Assembly: GCA_905221605.1 (NCBI GenBank)
Contig: CAJNDS010002194.1
Coordinates: 78,501-142,500, forward strand
Direction: 5' to 3'
Origin: Symbiodinium natans
Taxonomy: Eukaryota > Sar > Dinophyceae > Suessiales > Symbiodiniaceae
DNA length: 64,000 nucleotides
Shown: in pieces, positions 22,742-33,500 of the stretch
How positions within the stretch are numbered: the stretch's first letter is position 1
Layout: every line of letters begins with the position of its first letter
Position numbers and translations under genes: made by a program
The notes under the pieces: model-generated
What the model saw: the letters and a program-made list of their open reading frames with translations, nothing else
Database searches by the model: none
What the model was told of the DNA's origin: nothing

Positions 22742-22769
22742 TGGGGAAGCCTCGCCACTGAGCTCCTCG
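22742..22769 (+). CDS. Candidate micro-exon
   Basis: It follows CTCCAAAG and ends CTCG|GTGAAT; reads WGSLATELL. Confidence 0.35.
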
Positions 22770-22931
22770 GTGAATTCCCAAACCAGGGGCACCCTTTTTT
22801 TGGGGCTTGCCCTGACGAGGGTCATCGTATTTTGGGAGCGCATAAACCCTGCACCACTATTTTGGCAGATGCCCTTTTCGGGTCAAATCCCAAGCCCTAC
22901 ACCCTAAGTCATCGTGCCACCCTCGAACTAG

Positions 22932-22983
22932 TGTCGGACGCCATGGCAGTAGATGAAGCAACAAAGAGCAAACCAGCAGCATG
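22932..22983 (+). CDS. Candidate exon, unknown protein
   Basis: It follows GAACTAG and ends CATG|GTGGTG; reads SDAMAVDEATKSKPAA, hydrophilic. Confidence 0.35.
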
Positions 22984-23587
22984 GTGGTGACATAATGCCA
23001 TGTAGAGTGCTTTCAAATTGTAAGAAAAGAACTCACCGTAGTCTCTTGCGCAGCCCCCAAGTCTCAAATCTCCTCAAACCCTATGGACCCCCCCCCCCCC
23101 CCTGTGGCTCCAACAGCCCTGGAAACCCTTTGAACCATGTGGGCTGCTACCGTATGGGCTTCGGGTTTAGGGTTCAGGTTTCAGGTTTTCGGCGCCCAAT
23201 ACCCCGTAGCTACCCTAACACCTAACCCCAAATAGAACACTCCTGAAACTAGCAATGCTGCCAGCCCTGAAACCTCAACGTTTTCGGAGTGATCGAGTCC
23301 TCCTCACCATCTTCTTCATGTAGGGGCTATGGTGCTTTGCGACTTCTTCGTTTCAATCGTGTGTTGGGGGCATTAGAATGGGTGCTGGATAGATTAATCG
23401 GGCGTTCGGGGGTTGAAGTTTTCAGGGTTTAGGGGGCAGTGTTCCCACCCACTGCTTTTTCAAGACGTCGCAACCCCCAAGCCCTAAGCCCTAAGCCCTA
23501 AGCCCTAAGCCCTAAGCCCTAAGCCCTAAGCCCCAAGCCCTAAGCCCTAATCCCTAAACCCTAAACCCTAAACCCTAAACCCCCCAG

Positions 23588-23645
23588 GATTTTCGCCGAG
23601 CTTTCGGCCTGCGATGCACGGGTGGCCGTGGCTCGGAGGCCGCTG
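23588..23645 (+). CDS. Candidate exon, unknown protein
   Basis: It follows ACCCCCCAG and ends CTG|GTCGGA; one base plus 19 codons reading IFAELSACDARVAVARRPL. Confidence 0.4.
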
Positions 23646-24238
23646 GTCGGAACTCGGGCTTTGGGAACCTCAGGTTTAGGGTTGGGGGTCTGCAGGGTTT
23701 AGGGTTTAGGGTTTGGGGTTTAGGGTTTAGGGTTTAGGGTTTGGGGTTTAGGGTTTAGGGTTTGGGGTTGAGGGTTTAGGGGTTAAGGGTTGGGGGTCTT
23801 CAGGGTTTAGGGGGGTCCAGGGGGGTGGTTTCGGGCTTGTGGGGTTTACAGGGTTTGCGGGGGGCTTCTGGGGGCTGGAGAGTTGACAGTAGTGCTTCAG
23901 GGCTTTATGGGGCTTAAAATCAAAGACGGAAACCTTTCCATGTAAGGCTCGGGCTTTCGAGTCCACCCTGCACTGAAAGGGTTTAGGGTTTAGGGTTTAG
24001 GGTTTAGGGTTTAGGGTTTAGGGTTTAGGGTCAACCCTACCTCCTAGACTCTAAACCAGGTTGAGCTTTCTTGCTCCCATGTCTGCTACCTTGTAACAGC
24101 GGCCCTCCCGCTCCCAGAAAGCCTGAGGCCCTAGAGCCCGACTTTAAACCCTAAACCCTAAACCCTAAACCCGAAACACTGATAGTAGTAAAGCTGTGAT
24201 TTGTGACACCCCTCTCCCGTGCTTTCCTGGATTCGAAG

Positions 24239-24302
24239 CTCGCAAAATCCGGAAGCCATCATGGTCCACCAAACCGCCGCAGCAGCCGAACTGACTGCTG
24301 AG
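24239..24302 (+). CDS. Candidate exon, unknown protein
   Basis: It follows TTCGAAG and ends GAG|GTTTGG; reads SQNPEAIMVHQTAAAAELTA then E. Confidence 0.4.
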
Positions 24303-24394
24303 GTTTGGTTGTTTAGGAGGGTTTAGGGGGTGGCGGCTCACAGATCATGGCCGTAGGTTTCAAGGCTGTGAGGGCCTTGCGATTTTGATCGCCC

Positions 24395-24640
24395 TTGCCT
24401 GTTGTCTTGCTTGTTTCATGGCTTCGTCCTTGCCCAGTTGCCGTTTTTGTCGCTCGACATGAGGAATTTCAGATCTCGATTTGTTGTTTCGATGTCATGC
24501 TCTCCATACTCCGATACCATGTTGACGAAAGCACCCGAAACTTCTTCTCCCACCCGATCCTCTCTGTTACTCCTCTGCTTCTGGTTGCCGCGAATGCCAT
24601 CCTTCACATCCACCGAAGAATGAGACTTCATTGTCCATGA
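24395..24640. other. Unassigned open island
   Basis: Two + frames and one - frame are open across the same 240 bp. The minus frame (hydrophilic, containing GEEVSGAFVNMVSEYGEHD) looks the more protein-like, but there is no motif and no clear splice frame, so strand is undecided. Confidence 0.3.
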
Positions 24641-25149
24641 GTCCTAAAAATCGGTGATATAAAAGATCGATATACTTCGATCATCTATACATCGCCCCTG
24701 CAATCCGAAGCAGGTGGTAACAAGCAGTGCATCTGCATCGAGGGTTTCGGTCAACCCTCAAGAGAGTGTTAGTTGTTGCTTGTTGGGTTTGGTGATGAGG
24801 GCACGTCTCGACATCGCCCACAAATCCCGAGACCCTCAACCCAAGCACTCAAACCCAAGATGCATTTAGGTTCCTGGAAGCTGCGCTGCTGCCGCCGGCG
24901 CGCGAGATGACCAACAGGGCTGAATGAAAGTCCGCTGTGTGTTGGGGTGACCATTGGGGTGCCAGCTCCCAACTGGGGTGATCAGTTACAACTGTGGGTC
25001 AGAGGCTTTAGTTGTGAGTTTCAGGCACAGTAGAAGAAGACAAAGGTGGTTTAAGCCAGGGTTTGTGGTGCATGGGTTGACAGCACCCGGATATGCATCG
25101 CTTCTTGACCTGGTTTGCTCCCTTCACGGTGATATGGCTACCAGGTCTA

Positions 25150-25242
25150 TTTTCCAAAGGCTGTGCACACACACACACACTGTGGGGTACGGTTGAGGAG
25201 ATTGAGAAAGTGGAGCGCGCGCGCACGCGCGCGCGCGTAGTT
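25150..25242. repeat. (CA)n and (GC)n dinucleotide tracts
   Basis: CACACACACACACAC at 25,165 and an alternating CG-rich run at 25,216-25,238; potential Z-DNA. No gene. Confidence 0.8.
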
Positions 25243-27373
25243 CCTGCGTGAGTTCCGTCTAAACCCTACACTCTACACCCTTCGCAACCCACTTCCGCCT
25301 CAGTCTCGTCGCTTTCGCTGAGCTTTGGGAGCGTCGTGGCCCTTCGCGGTCTGGTGTCTGCGGCATAGTTGTCGATGCTGGCGCATCGACCGCCTCAGGT
25401 CGGCCCGAAAATCTGGAAAGCTTAACCTTTTCGTATAAAAATGGCAGGAGTCCTAATCATCATGACAATCGTAGTTATGAGGTTATTGCATGGTAGTATA
25501 GAAGTTTCCTGTTGAGTTTGGGGGGGGGGATTTTGGGCTGCGGTTGTTGTGGCTTCAAGGGGTGACTAAGGGGTTTAGAGGTTAGGGTTTAGGGTTGGCC
25601 TCAAGGGGTGTCTAAGGGTAGTTACATGGTCCCTTAGCATGGTCCCTTACATGTTTTCAAGGGTTTTTGAAGTATGGGCCAACAGGGCGCGGTTACATGG
25701 AGTCTTTGGCGTCTGGTGTCTAGGACAGTTTCTGTTGGCAAGCCCTAAACTCCAAACCCCAAACCCCAAACCCCAAACCCCAAACCCCAAACCCCAAACC
25801 CTAAACCCTAAACCCTAAACCCTAAACCCTAAACCCTAAACCCTAACCCCTAAACCCTAAACCCAAAACCCTAAACCCTAAACCCTAACAGCCCTCCCAG
25901 CAGGCCTTAAGACTTAAGGGCTTCCGAAAGGTCAGAGGACTTATGTTCTTGGCATCTTATACAACCGGGGTCAGGGGGTTAGGGTTGGTTGAGGGTTTAG
26001 GGTCCTGAGCCCGGGGTGGGGGTTCAAAGCTTTAGGGTTTTGGGGCTCAGGTGGTAGGGGGGGGGGGGGGGTGGGAGGCCTTAGGGTTTTGGGGTTTAGG
26101 GGTGAACAAACTTTTTTGGGGTTTAGGGTACCAAACTGGTAGTCACGACATTCTCGGAGCTTCGGAAGGTACGAAGGTGGCCAGGTGATACCTGCGATTT
26201 TCGGCTCTCAAAGCACCGGAGAAGCTGCAAGCCCCCCTTTGATAAGGACCCCAATGAGGCACACCCTAATTTCGGAAACCCATCCCAAACCCCTAACCCC
26301 AACCTTTATTAAACCCTAAACCCTAAGCCCTAAACCCTAACCCTAAACCCTAAACCCTCAACCCTCAACCCTCAACCCTAAACCCTAAACCCTAAACCCT
26401 AAACCCTAAACCCTAAACCCTAAACCCTAAACCCTAAGCCCTAAACCCTAAACCCTCTGCCCTCCCCTACGTGCAGAAATTAGGACAACTAGGAGGTAAA
26501 GAGGGGTGCGTTAGTATTCTGAAGCCCTCGCGGCCTGGCTCCTGCAGCTGCCACACAGTCGCCCCCACCAAGTGGGCAGCTTTGGCTTCAAATTTGGGGT
26601 TAGGGTTTAGGGTTAGGGTTTAGGGTTTAGGGTTTAGGGTTTTGGGTTTTGGGTTTAGGGTTTAGGGTTTTGGGTTAAGCTACGAGGCGGCTAGGAGACC
26701 CCCAAGTACGGTCATCGCCTGCTCTCTGCCTATAGGGGTTTAGGGTTTAGGGTTTAGGTATCACTCCTGCAATATCAGGGGCCTCAATAGACGGGGGATC
26801 TTATGGACGTTTATACAGGGGTTCTGAGAGAATACTATCAGTACTTCTTCCGACCCCCATCGTACGTACACTTCGTATGCTTGGCTTATTGCCCTAAGCC
26901 CGCAGGGTTTGTGGGGTGAGGTTTTTGTGCCGTGGAGGTGCATTCCCCCAAATGTGCTTCCCCAAGCCTCGAAAGCCCTCAAGCTTACCCGCTAAACCCT
27001 AAACCCCAAACCCCAAACCCCAAACCCTAAACCTATATAAATCCCCAAGCCTTAAACCCTAAACCCTAAACCCCAAGCCCCAAGCCTTAAACCCTAAACC
27101 CTAAACCTAAGCCCCAAACCCCAAACCACGCGCAGGGTATGAGCGTTGAGTGCTGGCTGCACGGCATCCATGCTCCTTGACCTGAATGGCTCCCGGTTAC
27201 CCCTCCCCCTCCCCCGAAACCCTAAACCCTAATCCCTAAGCCCTGACGCCTAACCCCTAACCCCTAACCCCTAACCCCTAACCCCTAAACCCTAAACCCT
27301 AAACCCTAAGCCCTAAACCCTAAATCCTAAACCCTAAACCCTGAACCCTAGTCCAACTTTACAGGCAAGCAAG

Positions 27374-27477
27374 GTCTGGCAGTGCACAAGGCTTCCCGGA
27401 GTCGTCGCTGAAATCAACAACCCTGGGCCCTTTATCCTCCGCGACCTCCCACCCTCGTATGCTTCCTGTAGGGCTTA
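27374..27477 (+). CDS. Candidate exon, unknown protein
   Basis: It follows CAAGCAAG and ends CCT|GTAGGG. A long open exon of 104 nt reading VWQCTRLPGVVAEINNPG then PFILRDLPPSYAS. The single leftover base fits the next island (28,136) read as CHKCPEHRAKSQAG, so the two may join. Confidence 0.5.
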
Positions 27478-27756
27478 GTTTTTTGGAATACAGGACCAGG
27501 ACCCATGTAGACCTAACCTTAAAGCAACAAAGACCCTTTTTCCTACTAGGTCACTGCTTGAAGCCTTTGATCCCCAAAAGATCATGTGTAGGTGGGATGT
27601 CTGATTAGGGCTTCGACTGCTTCCGTTCAGGGTAGCCCCCTAAACCACCTAAACCCTAACCCTACACCCGGCACCCCAAAGCCCCCAGCCCAAAACCATG
27701 AACTGAAAAAACCCCTAAGCCTGGAAAGCCTGCTACCAGAGCCTCGACCCTAAACT

Positions 27757-27936
27757 TGGCATGTTCCCCCTTGTGCTGACAGTCCTTAAGAGCGATTGTC
27801 GTACCACCCCCCTCCCCTACTATAATCCCTACTTGGGACTCTTAGTGTACAGGGGGAAGATCCCAATACCCATAGGGATTTTAATAGAGGGTACTATAAC
27901 CCTATGAAGGCCTGTTAGTACAAGGGGGAACATCCC
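27757..27936. mobile_element. Foldback/MITE-like palindrome, family P1 (compound)
   Basis: It starts with ATGTTCCCCCTTGTGCTGAC, with complementary ends near 27,872 (GGGGGAAGATCCC) and 27,936 (AGGGGGAACATCCC). The right arm is present about twice, suggesting a nested or partly duplicated copy. Confidence 0.6.
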
Positions 27937-27939
27937 AAC

Positions 27940-28050
27940 CCTAAACCCCTAACCCCTAACCCCTAACCCCTAACCCCTAACCCCTAACCCCTAACCCCTA
28001 AGCCCTAACCCCTAACCCCTAACCCCTAACCCCTAACCCCTAACCCCTAA
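27940..28050 (-). repeat. Homogeneous (CCCCTAA)n variant array
   Basis: About 15 tandem copies of AACCCCT (TTAGGGG on the other strand), switching abruptly to the standard AAACCCT at about 28,049. A smaller block of the same variant is at 27,248-27,290. Confidence 0.9.
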
Positions 28051-28135
28051 ACCCTAAACCCTAAACCCTAAACCCTAAACCCTAAACCCTGAACCCTAAA
28101 CCCTAAACCCTAAACCCTAAACCCTAAACGCTCAG

Positions 28136-28175
28136 GTCATAAGTGTCCCGAACACCGCGCGAAATCCCAAGCGGG
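28136..28175 (+). CDS. Candidate exon, unknown protein
   Basis: It follows ACGCTCAG and ends GCGGG|GTGTGA. Two frames are open: VISVPNTARNPKR, or in phase with the exon at 27,374, CHKCPEHRAKSQAG. Confidence 0.4.
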
Positions 28176-28859
28176 GTGTGAGAGCTTGGACTGCAGGTGC
28201 GGGGCTTAGGGCCTTAGAGCGTTCTTAACCCTAAACCCTAAAGCCTAAACCCTAAACCCTAGAACCCCAAACTCCAGTGTGAAGACCAGCCCAGGACCAC
28301 CCCCAAGACTACTCAAAACGAGCCAAACCACAAAAAACGCCCAGCCAAAAATCCGATTCAAAGGCATCCTTCGGTGCAAATAGGCTCTGACTGGAGGCCC
28401 TTTAGTTTCCAGGCCGAAAGGCCTTTCTCATCGAACACGAGCTGCGTTTGCCTTGAGTCGGGCCGTTTCAAAAGCGCGCCCTAAGGTTTAGGGCTTAGGG
28501 TTTCGGGTTTAGGGTTTAGGGTCAGGACCCTAAACTCTAACCCTAGTCCAGGAACCCTAAATCCTTCACCCGAAACCCAAAACCCTCTTGAGGATGTTTT
28601 TTGGTTCAGCCTTTGCAGTATTCGGGATCTTTGCTGAAGCTTAGGGGTTTAGGGTTCTGAGAGTAGGGTTCCGGGCTTAGGGAAAGCTACATCCTAAGCA
28701 CTAAGCGTTAAACCCCAAACCCTAAACTAGCAGTACCCTTATTCCGTTGTTTTGGGGTGGGACTGCCTTTGTGCATCTAGTTGGAGGATCATGGGTTGTG
28801 AGTGGGGTTCTAAGTAAGGTAACTATATTTAGAGCAGGTTATCACCTCATTTAGCTAAA

Positions 28860-28965
28860 CCCTAAACCCCAAACCCCAAACCCCAAACCCCAAACCCCAA
28901 ACCCCAAACCCCAAACCCCAAACCCCAAACCCCAAACCCCAAACCCCAAACCCCAAACCCTAAAC
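28860..28965 (-). repeat. Homogeneous (AAACCCC)n variant array
   Basis: About 15 copies of AAACCCC (TTTGGGG). The same variant is seen at 7,263, 21,810, 25,750, 51,013 and 63,697. Confidence 0.9.
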
Positions 28966-29398
28966 CCTAAACCCCAAACCCTAAACCCTAAACCCTAAAC
29001 CCTAAACCTAGGCTACTGGACTTTAACCCGCTCCTGTGCTTGGCTTTTTTGATATGTACTCTTTGTTTTTGGTTTCGGGTTTAATGTTTTAGGGTTTAGG
29101 GTTTAGGGTTCTTTTCAGGATCTGGCCATAAACAGCTCTAAGGGGGGTTTAATTCACCCGCAGCTCAGAAGCCCTAAGCCCCACACTCTGCGCCCGAAAT
29201 CCTAAAAACCTAAACCCTAAACCCTAAACCCTAAACCCTAAACCCTAAACCCTAAACCCTAAACCCTAAACCCTAAACCCTAAACCCTAAACCCTAAACC
29301 CTAAACCCTAAACCCTAAACCCTAAACCCTAAACCCTAAACCCTGAACCCTAAACCCTGAACCCTAAACCCTGAACCCTAAGCCTCTTCGTGGCGCAG

Positions 29399-29477
29399 GC
29401 CCTGAGCTGTCGCTGCCTTCGGATGGTGTGGCACGACGGAATGCGTTGGAGCACCTGGCGGCCTGGCTGCCTCGTCC
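29399..29477 (+). CDS. Candidate exon, unknown protein
   Basis: It follows GTGGCGCAG and reads PELSLPSDGVARRNALEH then LAAWLPRP. The donor is not resolved (a GC donor is possible after CACCTG). Confidence 0.4.
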
Positions 29478-29589
29478 CCAAGCCCTAAACCCTAAACCCT
29501 AAACTTTAAGCCCTAAACCCTAAACCCTAAACCCTAAATCCTAAATCCTAAACCCTGAACCCTGAACCCTCAAGACCTGTATCAGTAGA

Positions 29590-30396
29590 AATTGTATAGC
29601 AGCACCAAGCACAGCATAAGGATTTTGGCTACTTTGGCGGCCTTGGGAAACCCAGATGGCAAATTTTAGCGATTTTTGACCATTTTGGGCCTTCACAAAC
29701 CCTCAATTAGAGCCAACACATCGGCATTTTCGCGAGTTTGGCGGCCTTGGAACCTTTCCCAAATGGCAAAATCGGGCAATGACCCTCTGTGTGCCCGCTA
29801 GGGCGGAAGCCCTAGCTTTAGCTATGGGACGGCACACCTATACGCCGCCGACCCGGTTGGCTCGCCGACATCCGGCTCCAAATTCGGCTTCCGAAGGTCT
29901 TCATGTTTTAGGTACATTTTATCGCGAAAAACGCGCTATTCCCCACCGAAATTTGGCTCCTGGATGCATTTTTTGGGTGCCCCGCGGGGTCCCAAAAACG
30001 ACCCGGAGAGCATCATTGACTCTATTTTTAAACTTCTGCCGAAGACGCGTTGTGGATGTTTTTTGGGGGGCATCGGCCACCCCAAAGGACCCTCACAAGA
30101 GCGCGCATCATGAGCATCAGCGGGTGGGGTCTCGGGTTTCGGATGCGGCTGCGAGCCTGGAAAACGCAGAAAACGCTGTAAATGCCGTGGTTTTCGTGCT
30201 GTTACGGACATGTCCGTTTTGAGGCCGGCATATGCCCCCATAAGCCACGCATGCCTGGAGGCCGGAGCTGCTGGGGGGCGATTTTGCATAGTTTCTCGCG
30301 GTTTTGGAAGCCCTCCAAAAAATTGCAAATTTTGGCGATTTTTGACATTTTGGGCCTTCACAAGCCCCCACTCCAGGGCCAAAACGTAGGGATTTT
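29590..30396 (+). repeat. R1 dispersed repeat, copia target
   Basis: It contains a repeated motif AAATTTTAGCGATTTTTGAC with ATTTTGGGCCTTCACAA (29,656 and 30,327), suggesting an internal ~100 bp periodicity. 29,762-29,997 is the inverted match of the window start (1-150 and 4,336-4,410). An 8 bp palindrome GCTAGGGC-GGAA-GCCCTAGC lies at 29,797-29,816. R1 resumes after the copia element at 42,795. The open frames here are not recognisable genes. Confidence 0.75.
30392..30396 (+). repeat. Target-site duplication, left (ATTTT)
   Basis: Five bases directly before the 5' LTR, repeated exactly at 42,795-42,799. Five base pairs is the usual copia integrase footprint. Confidence 0.9.
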
Positions 30397-30539
30397 TGTA
30401 GTTTTTCATGGAGGAATTACACTCCTTTTGCGAGCTGTGCATACCATCGCTTCACCCTCGACTGTGGCTCAAGTTGCCGATAAAAAGAGGCGTACTTAAC
30501 GGTTTATTTGTTCCCTCATGTGCTGACCTGAAAACTTCA
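30397..30539 (+). repeat. 5' LTR (143 bp)
   Basis: It begins TGTAG and ends TTCA, the canonical TG...CA termini, and is identical to 42,652-42,794. It contains GATAAAAAGAGG, a possible promoter core box, about 60 bp before its end, and a potential hairpin GGAG...CTCC near its start. Confidence 0.95.
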
Positions 30540-30556
30540 GGTTATCAGCCGTAGAG
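30540..30556 (+). promoter_or_regulatory. Putative primer-binding site
   Basis: GGTTATCAGCCGTAGAG starts at the first base after the LTR. It is not the classic TGGTATCAGAGC complement of a tRNA 3' end. It starts like the site GGTTATGGGC used by elements primed from an internal initiator-tRNA fragment. Its complement contains CUGAUAA, which could be an anticodon loop with anticodon GAU. Priming by a tRNA half is therefore an inference. Confidence 0.5.
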
Positions 30557-30565
30557 TCTCACACG

Positions 30566-33500
30566 ATGGCTCTGCAGCTGCAAGATGGGACCATTGATCC
30601 CAATGCGCAACATGATCAGACTGCAACAACCAACTACCAACAGTTCAACCAGTACCGGGTACAGCAGCAGCTGATCATCGTGCAACAAAACGAGGATGCA
30701 GAGCGAGTTCGTATCGAAGCCGAACGCAGACATGCGGAAATCCTGGACATGGCTACAAGACAGGCCCGTGCAGAAATGGGAGAACTCGAGCAACACGCTG
30801 ATGCCCAACATCGTGCACGGATTGAAGTCATCAGTGACCGCATGGACTTTGTGGTTCGTGAGCTACAACAACAACTACTGGAGACCAAGGCAGCACTAAG
30901 AGGTCGAACGGCGGAGCTTGACCAAGCCGCACAGGACGCACACACACTCAGGATGCACAATCTCGAGCTTGAGGCACGAGGTAACATGGTTCTCGAATCG
31001 GAAACTCGCCTCAGGACCCATCTCGAACAGAGTGAATTTTCCCTTGCTAACCTCAGGGTTGTGTACGATCAAAACAGGGAAACCCAGCTGGAATTCTTAG
31101 GCAACGAATTTAGAGAGCAAATGCAGTATGAAGAGAACATGTTCACATATGCCATGCATGAAGAAGAAAGTGCATGCGATGTCTTGATTCAGGAGTTGGC
31201 TGAGTCGAACCAGCGTTTGATGGTTGAACTTGATGAGGCTAAGGCGACCGCTACAGCGTCATCTAGCCTGCCGAAAGGTGGTGCCGAGCACCAGCAGGCT
31301 GTTCCCATGGCCTCAGCACCTCCACCGGGTTTGAACACTGCCGAAGCAAGCCCCCCGCAAGGGGGTGCCGCATGCGGTAATGCACATGTCACGCATGCTG
31401 ATTTGCCAAATCCGTTGCAGATTCCAGAGAGCATGAAGGGTCTCTTTGAGAGACGGCCCCAGAGGTTTAATCTGGGAGCATCCACTCCTGTTTCGCAAGC
31501 CCCTAATGAAGTGCATGAAGCGATTGCAAAAGCGCTCAAGGACTTTGCTACCAAGGATGAGACGAAACCTAAGACTAAGGAAGCGGAGACAGTGAAACTT
31601 CCGGATTTTCCCTCAGCGGAGACGTACAGATCGTGGAAGACGGCAGTGCGTGAGGCTGTTCGAGCAGCATCTGATCACCCTGATGAAGCATTTGCGTGGA
31701 TTCAGCAGGTGTACGCAAAGGGTGCTTCACTAGATAGCCTCAACGATGTAGGGAAATTCCTCACGCTAGACACCAAAATCCTTGCAGCATTGTCTAGGGT
31801 GGCGAAGGGCGAGCTTGCGAGACAAATACTCAACTACAAGGAGACGGAGGCCACCTGTGGTAGAGCAGTGAGAGGTAGGCAGGTGCTGTTAATGTTTGAA
31901 GCCTACTTTAAAACCAACGAAGAAGTTGGCTCCCTCTACTCGGTCGAAGACCTCTTGAAAGTGGCACTGATCAATGATGACCTCGCTACCTTCGTGCATA
32001 ACTGGGATTCAGTGATTGCTGGACTATCGCATCCTCCTGACGAAACCACTTTGCGAGACATATTCCTCCGTGAGCTTCGCAAGTCCCATCGTTTGAAGTA
32101 TGATCTCGACATTTACGATCGGGCTCGTGAGGGGACCCCCGAGCACACCTACAAGTTCCTCATGGAAAGCATCAAGAATCTCCTCACACGAGAACGAATT
32201 AGGAAGAACAGGGACAAGATTGCTAAGGCCCATGGCGCGAAGTACGGTGCTCCTGCCCCTCCTACCCCTGCGAAGCCGTCGGCGCCCGCTCCTTCGGAGC
32301 GACGACAGCCATCCAGAGGACGTCAGGGTAGGCAGGTTTGCATGTTGTTTCAGAAGGGTAAGTGTAAGTTTGGGGAGCGTTGCAAGTATGAACACACGAA
32401 AGACCCCAAGGCATCCTCAAGGGAGAGATCTCCCAACCGGCCTAAGTCAGGTTCTCGCGAGAGAGAGAAGAGCAACAGCAAAGATACCTCCAACATCCCA
32501 TGCGTATTTTATGCCAAGGGTACTTGCAGGAATGGGGATAAATGCAAGTTCTTGCACAAGGACAAGTCCGCATCGCCCTCTGTCCCGGCCAAGGCTAAGG
32601 CACGTGCACCCTCCCCGGCTAAGCGAAGGCCGAGCCGGAAGAAGAGGACAGAAGCTAAAGCAGCTGCCTGCTGCGTGTACGCCTTAGCCGCCCGAAAGGG
32701 TGAGCCGGATGGTAGGCATGCAGACACATGGCGTCTTGATGAGAAGTCACTCACGCTGTCTAGGGAACATGTTGTTCTGAGAAACAACTATTTTATTCCC
32801 CAAAGCTGCCCCGTTCCAGCATGGAGAATCAAGTCTGTTGCGAGCATCACCATGAAGCTGAAAACCGGCGAAGAGCGAACGTTACAGTACAATTGGAAAA
32901 CGTGCGACAAGCAAGCACCTCTGCCCAATTGGACGGGCGTTACGAGTTTCAAGCTGAAGCCTAAAGACATGAGTGTGTGTTTTGAAAGGCACCCTGAGAT
33001 ATACCCAGTTGAAAGCGTCGGAGATGGTTGGAAATTTGTTCCCCATAAGCGCAAATGTGTGGCAAGGTTCAAAACCAATGCTGATTGCCCTATGTCCGAC
33101 CCTGGTGATCTTCAGTGTGCAGTCATCAACGCACAAAATCTTGAGGCCTCAGTGTACTCGGAACTCCATGGTGAAAAGACAAAATGCAAGCATCGCTGCT
33201 GCAAGCCTGATTTCGCTTGTCGGCATTGTGCAGCAGGAAACATAATGTCAGGAACTGCCGCTCCAGCGCGCAAGGAACTTCAGAGCTTGGACATCATTGC
33301 CGATACGGGAAGTGAAGAGGACCTTATCAGCTCTTCGGACTTGAGAAAGTGTTTCGAAGGGGTCGGTAGGAAAGTCGACGCAACGCCAGTCAACCTTCAC
33401 ACGGCCAATGGCATCGTGGAGGCATCGTCCAGGACAGAAGTCGAGGTTCCGTCAATGAATGGCAGCCTGGAATTCGTGGAACTCCCGGATACCCCACCGG

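Noticed and set aside
28411-28430. AGGCC-GAAA-GGCCT near 28.4 kb
   Set aside because: Same stem and loop size, but neither conserved flank is present; probably chance.
30460-30485. TGGCTCAAG in the LTR as a relic of the dinoflagellate spliced leader
   Set aside because: Only the last nine bases resemble the leader end; the upstream part does not match, so chance is likely.
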